From assembly GCF_001975225.1 (NCBI RefSeq), contig NZ_CP019445.1, positions 3,286,001 to 3,350,000 of the forward strand: 64,000 nt of DNA, given 5' to 3'. Of the stretch, positions 9,576 through 18,394 are shown one piece after another. Each line of letters opens with the position of its first letter. The stretch's first letter is position 1. The notes under the pieces are model-generated. The model was not told where the DNA came from and searched no databases. It saw nothing but the letters and a program-made list of their open reading frames with translations. The DNA is from Kosakonia cowanii JCM 10956 = DSM 18146 (GTDB lineage Bacteria > Pseudomonadota > Gammaproteobacteria > Enterobacterales > Enterobacteriaceae). The position numbers and the translations under genes were made by a program.

Positions 9576-10616
9576 ATGAGTGATATTATTCGGGTTGGCG
9601 TGATCGGATATGGCTACGCCAGTAAAACATTTCATGCACCGCTGATCGCAGGCACCGCCGGAATGGCGCTGGCGGCTATTTCCAGCAGTGATGAGTCAAA
9701 AGTCAAAGCCGACTGGCCGAACGTCGATGTCGTCGCCGATCCTAAACGTCTGTTTAACGATCCCAATATCGATTTAATTGTCATCCCCACGCCCAACGAT
9801 ACCCACTTTCCGCTGGCGAAAGCGGCGCTGGAAGCGGGCAAACATGTGGTGGTTGATAAACCCTTCACTGTGACACTGTCACAGGCGCGCGAGCTGGACG
9901 CGCTGGCACGCAGCTATGGTCGCCTGTTGTCGGTGTTTCACAACCGCCGCTGGGATAGCGACTTCCTGACGCTGAAAGCGCTGCTTGCCGATGGCGCACT
10001 GGGTGAAGTGGCCTATTTCGAATCGCATTTCGACCGCTTCCGCCCGCAGGTGCGTGACCGCTGGCGCGAACAGGGCGGCCCGGGGAGCGGCATCTGGTAC
10101 GATTTAGCCCCACATTTACTCGACCAGGCGGTCAATCTGTTTGGTCTGCCGGTCTCATTAACTGTCGATCTGGCCCAGCTGCGCCCGGGCGCGCAGTCCA
10201 CCGACTATTTTCACGCGGTATTGACCTATCCCCAGCGTCGCGTGGTGCTGCACGGCACACTGCTGGCAGCAGCGGAATCCGCGCGCTATATCGTCCACGG
10301 CACACGCGGCAGCTATGTGAAATATGGGCTTGATCCGCAGGAGGAGCGCTTAAAAAGCGGGGCGCGCTTACCGCAGGAGGATTGGGGCTATGACATGCGT
10401 GATGGCGTGTTGACCCGCATCGACGGCGAAACGCGGAAAGAGGAGACCTGGCTGACGCTGCCGGGCAACTATCCGGCCTATTATGCGGCGATCCGCGATG
10501 CCCTTATGGGCGGCGGGGAGAACCCGGTTCCGGCCAGCCAGGCGATCCGCATTATGGAGCTGATTGAGCTTGGTATTGAGTCGGCAAAACACCGCGCAAC
10601 CCTCAGTCTTACCTGA
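9576..10616 (+). CDS. ydgJ: Gfo/Idh/MocA-family oxidoreductase YdgJ
   Basis: NAD(P)-dependent oxidoreductase of unknown substrate. 346 residues: an N-terminal Rossmann domain starting IRVGVIGYGYASKTFHAP, the family's DKPFTVT lysine motif near residue 96, and a C-terminal alpha/beta substrate domain with GIWYDLAPHLLDQ. Aligns end to end with E. coli YdgJ. Converges on add. Confidence 0.94.
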   Translation: MSDIIRVGVIGYGYASKTFHAPLIAGTAGMALAAISSSDESKVKADWPNVDVVADPKRLFNDPNIDLIVIPTPNDTHFPLAKAALEAGKHVVVDKPFTVTLSQARELDALARSYGRLLSVFHNRRWDSDFLTLKALLADGALGEVAYFESHFDRFRPQVRDRWREQGGPGSGIWYDLAPHLLDQAVNLFGLPVSLTVDLAQLRPGAQSTDYFHAVLTYPQRRVVLHGTLLAAAESARYIVHGTRGSYVKYGLDPQEERLKSGARLPQEDWGYDMRDGVLTRIDGETRKEETWLTLPGNYPAYYAAIRDALMGGGENPVPASQAIRIMELIELGIESAKHRATLSLT

Positions 10617-10620
10617 ATGA

Positions 10621-10646
10621 GTGGCTCACGGCCTGCCGTGAGCCAC
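10621..10646. terminator. Inverted repeat between ydgJ and add
   Basis: A 26-base near-perfect palindrome, arms GTGGCTCACGG and CCGTGAGCCAC, exactly in the gap between two convergent genes. There is no T-run on either side, so it may stall or protect both transcripts rather than act as a classical terminator. Confidence 0.6.
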
Positions 10647-10651
10647 GCTCA

Positions 10652-11653
10652 TCAAGCCTGCGCGACGCGCTCGCGCAGCGCCTGTTTCTCTTCGGCAGTG
10701 ATAAAGGCCAACTCCAGCCCGTTAATCTGCGCCTGGCGGATCTGCTCAGCGCTCAGGCCGGCTGCCGGAGCGGCAACCTCATACTCGTGACCAATGTCGA
10801 TCCCCTGAACCGCCGGATCGTCCGTATTAATGCTGGCCAGAATGCCGTGATCGAGGAAGGCTTTCAGCGGGTGGCGATCGAGAGAGGCCACGGTGCTGGT
10901 CTGAATGTTGGAGGTGAGGCAGGATTCAATACCAATGCGCTGTTCGGCGAGGAAGTCCATCAGCGCGGCATCTTCAATCGCTTTTACCCCGTGACCGATG
11001 CGCACGGCACCCAGTTCACGGATCGCCTGCCAGATGCTCTCGGGACCCGCGGCTTCACCGGCATGCACGGTGATCTGCCAGCCGGCATCACGGGCGCGGG
11101 TAAAGTGGGAGAGGAACAGGCTTCCCGGAAAACCGAGCTCATCGCCCGCCAGATCAAGCGCGGTAATACCGTCGCGATGGGCGAGCAGCGCGTCCAGCTC
11201 CTGTTCACAGGCCGCTTCGCCGAAGGTACGGCTCAGAATGCCAATTAAGCGCGCCTGCACATTAAAATCGCGGCTCCCCTCACGCACACCGGCAATCACC
11301 GCTTCCACCACGCCCGCCACCGGCAGATTGTGGGTCATCGCCATATAGCCCGGCGAGAAACGTAGCTCAACATAGTGCAGGCCATTTCGCGCTGCATCTT
11401 CCATGTTTTCATAAGCGACGCGACGGCAGGCATCCAGCGAGGCCAGCACCTTTACGCCCCAGTCGAGTTTGGCGAGAAAGCTCACCAGATCCGGTTCGTT
11501 CGAGGTGACTTGCACATGCGGGCGCAGCGCGTCGAGGGTTTGCGCGGGGAGGGTTAAATTATACTGGCGGCCAAGATCGAGGATGGTTTGGGCACGGATA
11601 TTGCCGTCAAGATGACGATGGATATCGGTTAAAGGCAGTTTTAAATCAATCAT
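10652..11653 (-). CDS. add: Adenosine deaminase
   Basis: Cytoplasmic zinc enzyme that deaminates adenosine and deoxyadenosine to inosine forms in purine salvage. 333 residues, the E. coli length, starting [14 protein letters not shown] at 11653. Zinc ligands HRH near residue 12, HAGE near residue 197 and the SINTDDP motif near residue 275 are present. Single gene convergent with ydgJ. Confidence 0.97.
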   Translation of the reverse strand: MIDLKLPLTDIHRHLDGNIRAQTILDLGRQYNLTLPAQTLDALRPHVQVTSNEPDLVSFLAKLDWGVKVLASLDACRRVAYENMEDAARNGLHYVELRFSPGYMAMTHNLPVAGVVEAVIAGVREGSRDFNVQARLIGILSRTFGEAACEQELDALLAHRDGITALDLAGDELGFPGSLFLSHFTRARDAGWQITVHAGEAAGPESIWQAIRELGAVRIGHGVKAIEDAALMDFLAEQRIGIESCLTSNIQTSTVASLDRHPLKAFLDHGILASINTDDPAVQGIDIGHEYEVAAPAAGLSAEQIRQAQINGLELAFITAEEKQALRERVAQA

Positions 11654-11820
11654 GATCGCACTCATCTTTTTGTAAAAGTGCAAAGCATTATACAACACTT
11701 CGTTAACTTATTAAAAATAGTAATAAAATTAGCAGGATGGAAAAGGAGGGCGTGCAAAGATGAGGGAAAAATACGCACCTGCGGATGCCAGCGCAAGCCG
11801 GGCTGGCATCGATCACGCCC

Positions 11821-12102
11821 TCAGAAGAAGAGGTTGAAAATCACTGTGACGATCAGCAGCCAGCAGGGGAGTGAAAAGTAGAGCGTGCCCTTTTTGTCCG
11901 GGCTACGTTTAAGCAACAGGAGCGTGATAAAGGTCACCGCCAGCACGGCGAGATAGAGGATCACCAGCAAGTGGCTCTGCAGCACATTGTGCAGCGCGAT
12001 GACCAGTAGCAGGCTCGACACCAGCGCATAGAGGCGGAACGTGCGGGTAAAAAAGATCCAGCCGAGAACAAAGTAAACCAGCGACACGCCCCAGACCATC
12101 AT
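11821..12102 (-). CDS. Small membrane protein, unknown
   Basis: About 93 residues, nearly all hydrophobic, with three to four helices separated by a KRSPDKKG loop near residue 68. A strong AGGGAG site precedes two adjacent ATG codons; the second (12099) has the better spacing. Not recognised, and absent between add and malY in E. coli K-12. It lies 28 bases beyond the malY stop on the same strand, so it could be the third gene of the malXY transcript. Confidence 0.65.
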   Translation of the reverse strand: MMVWGVSLVYFVLGWIFFTRTFRLYALVSSLLLVIALHNVLQSHLLVILYLAVLAVTFITLLLLKRSPDKKGTLYFSLPCWLLIVTVIFNLFF

Positions 12103-12130
12103 TCACTCCCTTGATAAATTTCGCCACAGG

Positions 12131-13315
12131 CTAACATGAACGCAGCGCGGCAATCAGCCTTTTTACTCCCTCTTCCAGCTTTACACGCGGGCAGCCGACG
12201 TTGAGGCGAATAAACCCGCGCCCCTGTGGCCCGTAGACATCGCCGCGCATAATCGCCACCTGCTGCTCCTCAATCAGCGTTTTTTGCAGCCTGTCATCAT
12301 CAATCTCTAGCGCTCGCAAATCGATCCACGCCAGATAGGTCGACTCCGGCGGCTGCCAGCGCAGCTGCGGGAAGGCGTCGTTCAGGGCAGTGGTGAGGTA
12401 AGCGAGGTTAGCGCGCAAATAGCTGCGCAGGGCTTCAAGCCATGGGGCGCCTTCACGATAGGCGGCAACATGCGCCGCTACTGCCAGCACCGCCGGGGAG
12501 GACAAGCCGTTCGCGTTTTTTAACGCATCGAGGTAGCCGTTGCGCGACGCCTTGTCGCCAAACAGACCCCATGCGCCGGTTAATGCCGGGATATTGAAAC
12601 TTTTAGATGCCGAGGAGAAGAGCGCCCACGTTGAGCGCGCGACATTGCACCACGGAATGTGCTGCTGCGCGGCCCAGACCATATCCATATGAATCTCGTC
12701 GCTAATCACTTTCACCTGGTGGCGCTCGCACAGCAGTGCCATCGCGGTCAGCTCTTCATGCGTCCACACTTTGCCGGTCGGGTTATGCGGGCTGCAGAGC
12801 AGCAGAACCTTGCTTTCCGGCCGTGCCAGCACCGCTTCGAGCTGCGTCATGTCACACACCCAGCCGCCGTGATACTGATGCAGCGGTACCGTCAGCAGCT
12901 TGCGCTGATTGTGGCTTATCATCTTCGGAAAGGCGTCATAGGCGGGCGTGTGAACCACAACGGCATCGCCGGGCTGCGTCCACTGGCGGATGGTCTCGGC
13001 GATCATCCAGATAACCGACGGTCCATAGACCAGGGCGTCGCAGTCGATTCGGGTGTCGAAACGGCTGGCGAGCCAGTATTCGATGGCGCCGATGAAGTCA
13101 TCGTTCTGCCAGCGGCTGTAGCCGAAAACCCCGTGCGCAAGGCGCTTTTGCATGGCGTCGAGAATGCAGGGCGCGGTGGCGAAATCCATATCCGAGATGG
13201 TAAAGGGCAGCAGGTCGGCGCGGCCAAAACGATCGCTCACGTAGTCCCACTGGGTGCACCAGGTGCCGTGGCGATCGAGAGGGGTGGAAAAATCAAAGGA
13301 AACGTCGCGCTTCAT
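12131..13315 (-). CDS. malY: Cystathionine beta-lyase / maltose regulon modulator MalY
   Basis: PLP-dependent C-S lyase of aminotransferase fold class I that in E. coli also binds and restrains the activator MalT. 394 residues against 390. The PLP lysine lies in SSASKSFNIPALTGAWG near residue 240, with SDEIHMDMVW just before it. Starts inside the malX stop (4-base overlap), so translation is coupled. No malI repressor gene is found nearby. Confidence 0.95.
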   Translation of the reverse strand: MKRDVSFDFSTPLDRHGTWCTQWDYVSDRFGRADLLPFTISDMDFATAPCILDAMQKRLAHGVFGYSRWQNDDFIGAIEYWLASRFDTRIDCDALVYGPSVIWMIAETIRQWTQPGDAVVVHTPAYDAFPKMISHNQRKLLTVPLHQYHGGWVCDMTQLEAVLARPESKVLLLCSPHNPTGKVWTHEELTAMALLCERHQVKVISDEIHMDMVWAAQQHIPWCNVARSTWALFSSASKSFNIPALTGAWGLFGDKASRNGYLDALKNANGLSSPAVLAVAAHVAAYREGAPWLEALRSYLRANLAYLTTALNDAFPQLRWQPPESTYLAWIDLRALEIDDDRLQKTLIEEQQVAIMRGDVYGPQGRGFIRLNVGCPRVKLEEGVKRLIAALRSC

Positions 13316-14928
13316 CTACTTGCCTCTGGGGTTATCTGTACCTGCGCTGCCGCGATGAGCTGCGCCATTTCATCTTTTACTGACTGCACCTGCGGCCCAA
13401 TCACCACCTGCAGGTTGTGGTCGTTGACCTTCACCACGCCGAGGGCGCGATGGGCTTTCAGCGCGGCGGCATCGACCTGCGCCATGCTGCCCACCGACAG
13501 GCGCAGGCGGGTAATGCAGTTATCCAGGCTCTGCACATTTTGCGCTCCGCCAAGGGCGGCAAGCAAGGCCGGCACATCATAGCCGGAGCGACCTCTCGCT
13601 TCTGGCGTCGTGCTTTGCTCGCTCTCAACCGTCTGCGGTTCACGGCCGGGCGTCTTCAGATCGAAACGGGTAATGGCAAAGCGGAACAGCGCGTAGTAGA
13701 CGATAAACCACACCGCGGCGACCAGCGGCACCAGATACCATTTGGTCGCCAGCCCGTGCAGCACGCCGAAGACGATAAAATCAATCACATTGCCGTCGGT
13801 GTTACCAATCGTCACCCCAAGCACCGCCATCACGGTAAAACCGAGGCCAGTGAGGAGGGCGTGGATCAGGTAGAGCGCCGGGGCGACAAAAAGAAACAGA
13901 AACTCAACCGGTTCGGTAGTGCCGCCAACGACGCAGGCGATAACGCCTGAAATCAGCAGCCCCTTAATCTTATGGCGATTCTCCGGACGGGCGCAGTGGT
14001 ACATCGCCAGCGCTGCGCCGGGCAGCCCACCCAGGAACGCAGGCATTTTCCCCTGCGAGAGAAAACGCGTCGCGCTCTCAGAAAAACCGTGCGTCTGCGG
14101 GCAGCCAAGCTGGGCCTGGAAGATGGTCAGCGCGCCGCTTACCTGATGACCACACACCTCCATGGTGCCGCCTGCGTCGGTAAAGCGGATCAGCGCCACC
14201 AGAATATGTTGTAAGCCGAAGGGGAGCAGCAGCCGCTCGCCGGTGCCGAAGATCATCGGCCCGAAGTCGCCCGCGCGATCGATAAGCTGCCCGAGGCCGC
14301 TAATGCCGAGCGCAAACCAGGGCCAGATAAGCGGGATCAGCAGGCCAGCAATGCCCATTACTACGCTTGTGACAATCGGGACGGAACGGGTGCCGCCAAA
14401 AAAGGCCAGCGCGTCCGGCAGGCGCAGGGTGTGAAAGCGCTCATGCAGCCGCCAGACGATCACCCCCGCAATCACCGCGCCGAGAATGCCGGTGTCAATT
14501 GACTGGATGCCGAGCACGCTCTGAATATTATGTGCCTTGAGCACGGCAGCGTCGCTGGTGGGTAAAATGCCCTGCGCGGTGAGCCAGAAGTTGACCGCCA
14601 GGTTCATCACCGCATAGCCGACAAAGCCAGAAAAAGCGGCGACGCCTTTATCTTCCCGCGCAAGGCCCAGCGGGATGGCAATACAGAACATGACAGGTAA
14701 GAAGGTGAAGGCAAATGCGCCGATTTTGCTCATCCAGATAAAGATCGCCTGCAGTAACGGATGGCCTAATAGCGGCAGCAGCGTAATCACATCGCGGCTG
14801 CTCAGTGAGCTGCCAATCCCCAGCATAATGCCGCAGAAGGAGAGCAGCGCGACCGGCAGCATAAAAGTGCGGCCCAGCTGCTGAAAAAATTCCCATATGG
14901 CATTACCCGACCTTTTTTTACCCGTCAT
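13312..14928 (-). CDS. malX: PTS glucose/maltose-type EIICB protein MalX
   Basis: Membrane sugar permease of the phosphotransferase system. 538 residues (E. coli 530): an EIIC domain of about ten helices over residues 10-410, then an EIIB domain at the end with the phospho-accepting Cys in LDNCITRLRLSV near residue 475. In E. coli it can carry glucose and maltose but its natural substrate is unsettled. First gene of malXY. The E. coli-type MalI operator GATAAAACGTTTTATC is not present in the upstream gap. Confidence 0.95.
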   Translation of the reverse strand: MTGKKRSGNAIWEFFQQLGRTFMLPVALLSFCGIMLGIGSSLSSRDVITLLPLLGHPLLQAIFIWMSKIGAFAFTFLPVMFCIAIPLGLAREDKGVAAFSGFVGYAVMNLAVNFWLTAQGILPTSDAAVLKAHNIQSVLGIQSIDTGILGAVIAGVIVWRLHERFHTLRLPDALAFFGGTRSVPIVTSVVMGIAGLLIPLIWPWFALGISGLGQLIDRAGDFGPMIFGTGERLLLPFGLQHILVALIRFTDAGGTMEVCGHQVSGALTIFQAQLGCPQTHGFSESATRFLSQGKMPAFLGGLPGAALAMYHCARPENRHKIKGLLISGVIACVVGGTTEPVEFLFLFVAPALYLIHALLTGLGFTVMAVLGVTIGNTDGNVIDFIVFGVLHGLATKWYLVPLVAAVWFIVYYALFRFAITRFDLKTPGREPQTVESEQSTTPEARGRSGYDVPALLAALGGAQNVQSLDNCITRLRLSVGSMAQVDAAALKAHRALGVVKVNDHNLQVVIGPQVQSVKDEMAQLIAAAQVQITPEASR

Positions 14929-15216
14929 AACAACTCCTCAAAAAAGTAAGCGAACGGCAGGCTTCCTGACTATGCGTATAGCGTTGTATCAGGTTTCTGG
15001 CGCTGGCGGCAGAGCTAATCATCCTGACGATCTTAATTAGGAATTCAACAAGATAGAGGGCGATTTGCGAGCTGTTTTCCAGCTTTGGTAAATGGCTGAG
15101 AAAATTTTATATATCCTGTTGCGAAGGCTGAAAACCACGACTATTTTTAGTGGCGAAATTACACCCTCCGACCCTGATGCGGAGGCCCGCTTTTCGTATC
15201 GCTATGCAGGATGAGT

Positions 15217-15465
15217 ATGCAGACGACAACCACAGAAGAGCAGTTCAACGCCTTTTTTGGCGTGACCGCGCGTGATGAAGAGGCTGAAAAGCAGGTCATT
15301 AGTACCATCCTTTCGAACCTGCGTTTGCAACAGCGCGACGTCAACGATAAACATCTCATCCTGGCACTGATTGGGCTGCTGGAAACAGAAGATAACCCCG
15401 CAATGCTGGAGGTGTATCGCAACGCATTAGAAAGAGTGGTGCAGAAAACGCCGGACCATATCTAA
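15217..15465 (+). CDS. AriR/YmgB-like Rcs connector protein
   Basis: 82-residue small helical protein. The stretch VNDKHLILALIGLLETEDN and the end aligned with RYTADDM match E. coli AriR (YmgB), a dimer that influences biofilm and acid resistance through the Rcs phosphorelay. The start is set at 15217 because AGGATGAGT gives it good spacing; the ATG at 15211 sits on the ribosome site. A CCTCCG/CGGAGG hairpin (15165-15185) lies in the leader. It faces three related genes on the other strand. Confidence 0.8.
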   Translation: MQTTTTEEQFNAFFGVTARDEEAEKQVISTILSNLRLQQRDVNDKHLILALIGLLETEDNPAMLEVYRNALERVVQKTPDHI

Positions 15466-15489
15466 ACCGGCATCGATTTATCAACGAAG

Positions 15490-15517
15490 ACGCCTTCATA
15501 ACAGACGAAGGCGTTTT
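15490..15517 (+). terminator. Terminator after the plus-strand ariR-like gene
   Basis: Arms ACGCCTTC (15490-15497) and GAAGGCGT (15507-15514) with a nine-base loop, followed by TTT. It lies between two convergent connector genes and could serve both. Confidence 0.7.
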
Positions 15518-15525
15518 CACGTTAA

Positions 15526-15738
15526 TCAGGCGGAGTAGGTTATCCTGTCGAGGATAAGCTGCCGGGCGGCATCGAACACGCGCTTCTGTCTGGGATCGGT
15601 GGTTATACTGCTCTGCGCACGCAGCACCATAATCAGGTTGCTGGGTTTCACAGGCCGTTGAGAATGCATAAGGTAGGTGGCGGCTAAGCCGATAGCCTCA
15701 TGGATCTCTGCGGGTTGAACTTGCACATCGTCGTTCAA
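15526..15738 (-). CDS. Second AriR-like connector protein, TTG start
   Basis: A 70-residue protein with the AriR-type helix-loop-helix: AIGLAATYLMHSQRPVKPSN aligns with the AVTNLMLSGDNVNNKN part of E. coli AriR. The start is taken as TTG at 15738 because AAGGGAGA lies five to eight bases before it; an ATG at 15828 would add 30 arginine-rich residues unlike the family. Probably the third gene of a ycgZ-ymgA-ariR operon, 163 bases after ymgA. Conservation is weaker than in the plus-strand copy. Confidence 0.65.
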   Translation of the reverse strand: MNDDVQVQPAEIHEAIGLAATYLMHSQRPVKPSNLIMVLRAQSSITTDPRQKRVFDAARQLILDRITYSA

Positions 15739-15901
15739 TGATTCTCCCTTATTGCACTGGTGACTTTTTCTTCTAAGCCTGCGGGCCAGATCAAATCCAC
15801 TGTGCATTCGTCGAAACATGCGAAGCAAGTCTGAATAGAAGGGTGAAAATAATGGTCCGGTAGGGAACGCCAGACCTGGTGAAGAGATGTTGCTGGAAAA
15901 A

Positions 15902-16201
15902 TCAGTGCTTGCGGGCTTTGTTATCGATGCCCGGGCCTGATAAAGGCAACCGGCTCTTTAGGCGGCTGGCCTGTAAACTGCTTTTGCGCCCGCGCGTGGC
16001 CGGCTGGGTTTTATAGTGGTGGATACCGCTGATCGCGGTTTGAAGTGCTTTACGCCGTGTGCTGTCGACTTCACTCATTAGGGACTCTTGCAACTGCCCA
16101 ATCAGCGCATCGAAAGAGACATCATCATCTGAATCAAGCAGGGCCAGTACCGCCTCGCCCATTACCGTATCTACAAGCTTATCTGACTCATTTTTACTCA
16201 T
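15902..16201 (-). CDS. YmgA-like Rcs connector protein
   Basis: 99 residues. The core EAVLALLDSDDDVSFDALIG aligns with the QAVLQILRMKINFSLQTLIK part of E. coli YmgA, with a basic low-complexity tail in both. A GAGG site precedes the ATG. It follows ycgZ by 91 bases on the same strand, matching the E. coli ycgZ-ymgA order. YmgA is reported to act through the Rcs phosphorelay on colanic acid and biofilm. Confidence 0.7.
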   Translation of the reverse strand: MSKNESDKLVDTVMGEAVLALLDSDDDVSFDALIGQLQESLMSEVDSTRRKALQTAISGIHHYKTQPATRGRKSSLQASRLKSRLPLSGPGIDNKARKH

Positions 16202-16292
16202 TCTGCCTCACACATTTGCTGCACCGTACAAAGGTTTCCCGGTCATGCATCTTAGTAACGTTATGCTGAACGTTATAGCGCATTCATTAAAA

Positions 16293-16544
16293 TTATGGAA
16301 ATGACGAGCCCATTTTTCTGGTGAAAATCAGCTTCAGCAGATCGCCATAGCGCGCTTCTGTTAACGGATCGTTGGCGTTATCGAGACGCGCTGCCAGTTT
16401 GATACAGAGACTCTGTCGGCTGACCTGGCCTTTTTCACGCAAAAGCTCGATCACGATTTCGCCTAACAACTCCTCTTGCGAGGGCGTGCAACCCGGCGGG
16501 AAGAACGCACTCTCATCCGGACCTTTACCCTGGAAACCTTTCAC
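16293..16544 (-). CDS. ycgZ: YcgZ-like Rcs connector protein
   Basis: 83 residues. LLGEIVIELLREKGQVSRQS followed by LCIKLAARLD aligns clearly with E. coli YcgZ (LGEIVTEILKDGRNLSRKSL). GTG start at 16544 with GAGAGGA six bases upstream. First gene of the minus-strand connector set. In E. coli this operon is controlled by BluR/BluF and induced by cold and blue light; neither regulator gene is in this window. Confidence 0.8.
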   Translation of the reverse strand: MKGFQGKGPDESAFFPPGCTPSQEELLGEIVIELLREKGQVSRQSLCIKLAARLDNANDPLTEARYGDLLKLIFTRKMGSSFP

Positions 16545-16729
16545 GACTGTCCTCTCTTCAACGGGCTAAATGCCAAAAGAATGATTTTGCATCAACGGAC
16601 TGATTCGGTTATCAGCCTCGCGCTACAAAGCATTCAGCAGCCCCGAATTTTGCTGGCTAATAATAACTGAAAGAAATAGATAGGGAAGGGAAAAGGGGCT
16701 TACGGAGGATATATCTTCCAGGGGAAAGC

Positions 16730-16760
16730 AAAAAAATGCCCCTCATGTGAGGGGCGTTTT
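16730..16760 (-). terminator. Terminator of ydgA, bidirectional
   Basis: Perfect eight-base arms GCCCCTCA (16738-16745) and TGAGGGGC (16748-16755) flanked by an A-run on the left and T-run on the right, so it can end transcripts from both sides. It lies just past the ydgA stop. Confidence 0.85.
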
Positions 16761-16762
16761 GC

Positions 16763-18295
16763 TTACTGCTGCGGGATGGCCGGCGGAGCGGGAGGAACCG
16801 CCTCACCCGGTACGGCTGGCTGCAGTGATGGCAGGCCAAACATGCCGACAAACTGCTCCAGCGGCATCTTCTCGCCGTTCAGCGTCACCTGACCGTTGGC
16901 ATACTGCAGGCTGGTGAGAATGGTGTTGTTTTCAAGGGTAGTGATGCGGAACATCTGGCCCATTGCTGCCAGGCCTTTCACCTGCTGGTTAGCCAGTTTC
17001 GCCGCATCCTCTTGCTGATACCCTTGAAGCTTCGCTACCTGCGTCATCAGCTCGGTCGCCATATCCACCGGAATGGAGAGCTTGCCGTCGAGAGATTTCA
17101 CATTGCGATCAACCTGCTGCGCCAGCGTCTGCGGGGCATCAGCGGTTTTTGCCGGATCTTTCAGGAACAGCGAGAGGTTAAAGGTCGATTCGCCTTTCGC
17201 ATTTTTCCAGCTCAGCGGCGCAACGGTAATCACCGGCTCGCCTTTCAGCAGCAGCGGCACGACGCTGAGAAACGCTTCGGTCGCTTTCTGCTGGTACAGC
17301 TCAGGGTTCTGGGCGATATCAGGCTGCGCCATCAGCGCGCGGATCTGCGCATCATACTGCTGCGTGGCCTGATGCCAGGCATTGCCATCCACCTGGCCGA
17401 CTTTCAGCGTCAGTTTGCCGTTGCCGAGATCCTGACCCTGTACTTTCAGGCTGTTGAGGGTGTAATCGACCTGGCTGTTGATATTTTTCTTATCATCCGC
17501 CACGTCCGATTTCGCCGTAAGCTCCATCCCTTCAAGAATTGCCATCTCTTTGTTTTCAATGGAGATAGCAAGTTTATCAAGGCTCATCTTCTGGCTGCCG
17601 GTGCGCTCATTAAAAGCGCTGATTTCACTGGAGCCATCGGTTTTAAAGTTATTAAAGGAGAGCTGCACTTTCTGGCCAAACTCGTTAACCGTATCGACCA
17701 GGCCGCTTTGTGCTTCGCCGCTCACCGCGACCGCATTGCCCTCTTTATCAGCGCTGACGCGGAAATTACCGCCGCCGAAAGCGACTTTCTCACCCTCTTT
17801 TTCGAAATTCAGCGCGCGCAGGTTGATGTCGCTGCGGGTATCACCGGCGTAGCCAATACGCGTTTCGGCGACGAACGGCGACTCACCTTTCGCCATCTCA
17901 AACAGCGCTTTGGTGACATCATTATTGACCAGCTGCGTATGGACGGAGGCCATCGCCGGCGTCAGGCTGAAGGATTTCAGCTGCGCCAGCGGGAAGGGGC
18001 CGTGATCGACATTTTCATGCAGAACCACGCTCTGGCCGGGCTTCAGCCACGGGCTGGTGGTGCCGGCAATCGGTTTGACCTGCAGGGTGAAGGTACTGGA
18101 GAAGAGGCTGCGTTTGTAATCCTGCGCCGAAAGCTCAACATTGGCGTCCGGCGCGCTGCGTTTGATCTGGGCATTTGCCTGGCTCACCATCTCACCCAGA
18201 CGACCTTCCAGCTGTTTGCCGGTATACCAGGCTCCGCCTGCCCAGACGACACCTAATGCAACAATAACCCCGGCGGCAACCAACGTTTTTTTCAT
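16763..18295 (-). CDS. ydgA: DUF945 protein YdgA
   Basis: 510 residues (E. coli 502), with an N-terminal membrane helix (residues 4-22) and a long predicted periplasmic beta-rich region with the family strings DHGPFPLAQLK and GEAQSGL. The tail is Pro-rich and ends AIPQQ, as in E. coli. Function unknown; YdgA belongs to a family of large inner-membrane-anchored periplasmic proteins. Alone on its transcript, between two terminators. Confidence 0.94.
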   Translation of the reverse strand: MKKTLVAAGVIVALGVVWAGGAWYTGKQLEGRLGEMVSQANAQIKRSAPDANVELSAQDYKRSLFSSTFTLQVKPIAGTTSPWLKPGQSVVLHENVDHGPFPLAQLKSFSLTPAMASVHTQLVNNDVTKALFEMAKGESPFVAETRIGYAGDTRSDINLRALNFEKEGEKVAFGGGNFRVSADKEGNAVAVSGEAQSGLVDTVNEFGQKVQLSFNNFKTDGSSEISAFNERTGSQKMSLDKLAISIENKEMAILEGMELTAKSDVADDKKNINSQVDYTLNSLKVQGQDLGNGKLTLKVGQVDGNAWHQATQQYDAQIRALMAQPDIAQNPELYQQKATEAFLSVVPLLLKGEPVITVAPLSWKNAKGESTFNLSLFLKDPAKTADAPQTLAQQVDRNVKSLDGKLSIPVDMATELMTQVAKLQGYQQEDAAKLANQQVKGLAAMGQMFRITTLENNTILTSLQYANGQVTLNGEKMPLEQFVGMFGLPSLQPAVPGEAVPPAPPAIPQQ

Positions 18296-18311
18296 AGCGC
18301 TTATCCCTGAA

Positions 18312-18340
18312 AAAGAAACCAGGCGGTGTAAACCGCCTGG
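18312..18340 (-). terminator. Terminator of manA
   Basis: Nine-base perfect arms CCAGGCGGT and ACCGCCTGG, four-base loop, and TTTCTTTTTC on the minus strand. It lies between the ydgA start and the manA stop. Confidence 0.85.
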
Positions 18341-18394
18341 ACTGTCAATGAAGTTCGCTAAAGCTTAGCAATAGTTGCTTAAAACTTCAGTAAC

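Noticed and set aside
14929..15160. Riboswitch or MalI operator upstream of malX
   Set aside because: Neither the MalI palindrome nor any riboswitch core could be recognised.
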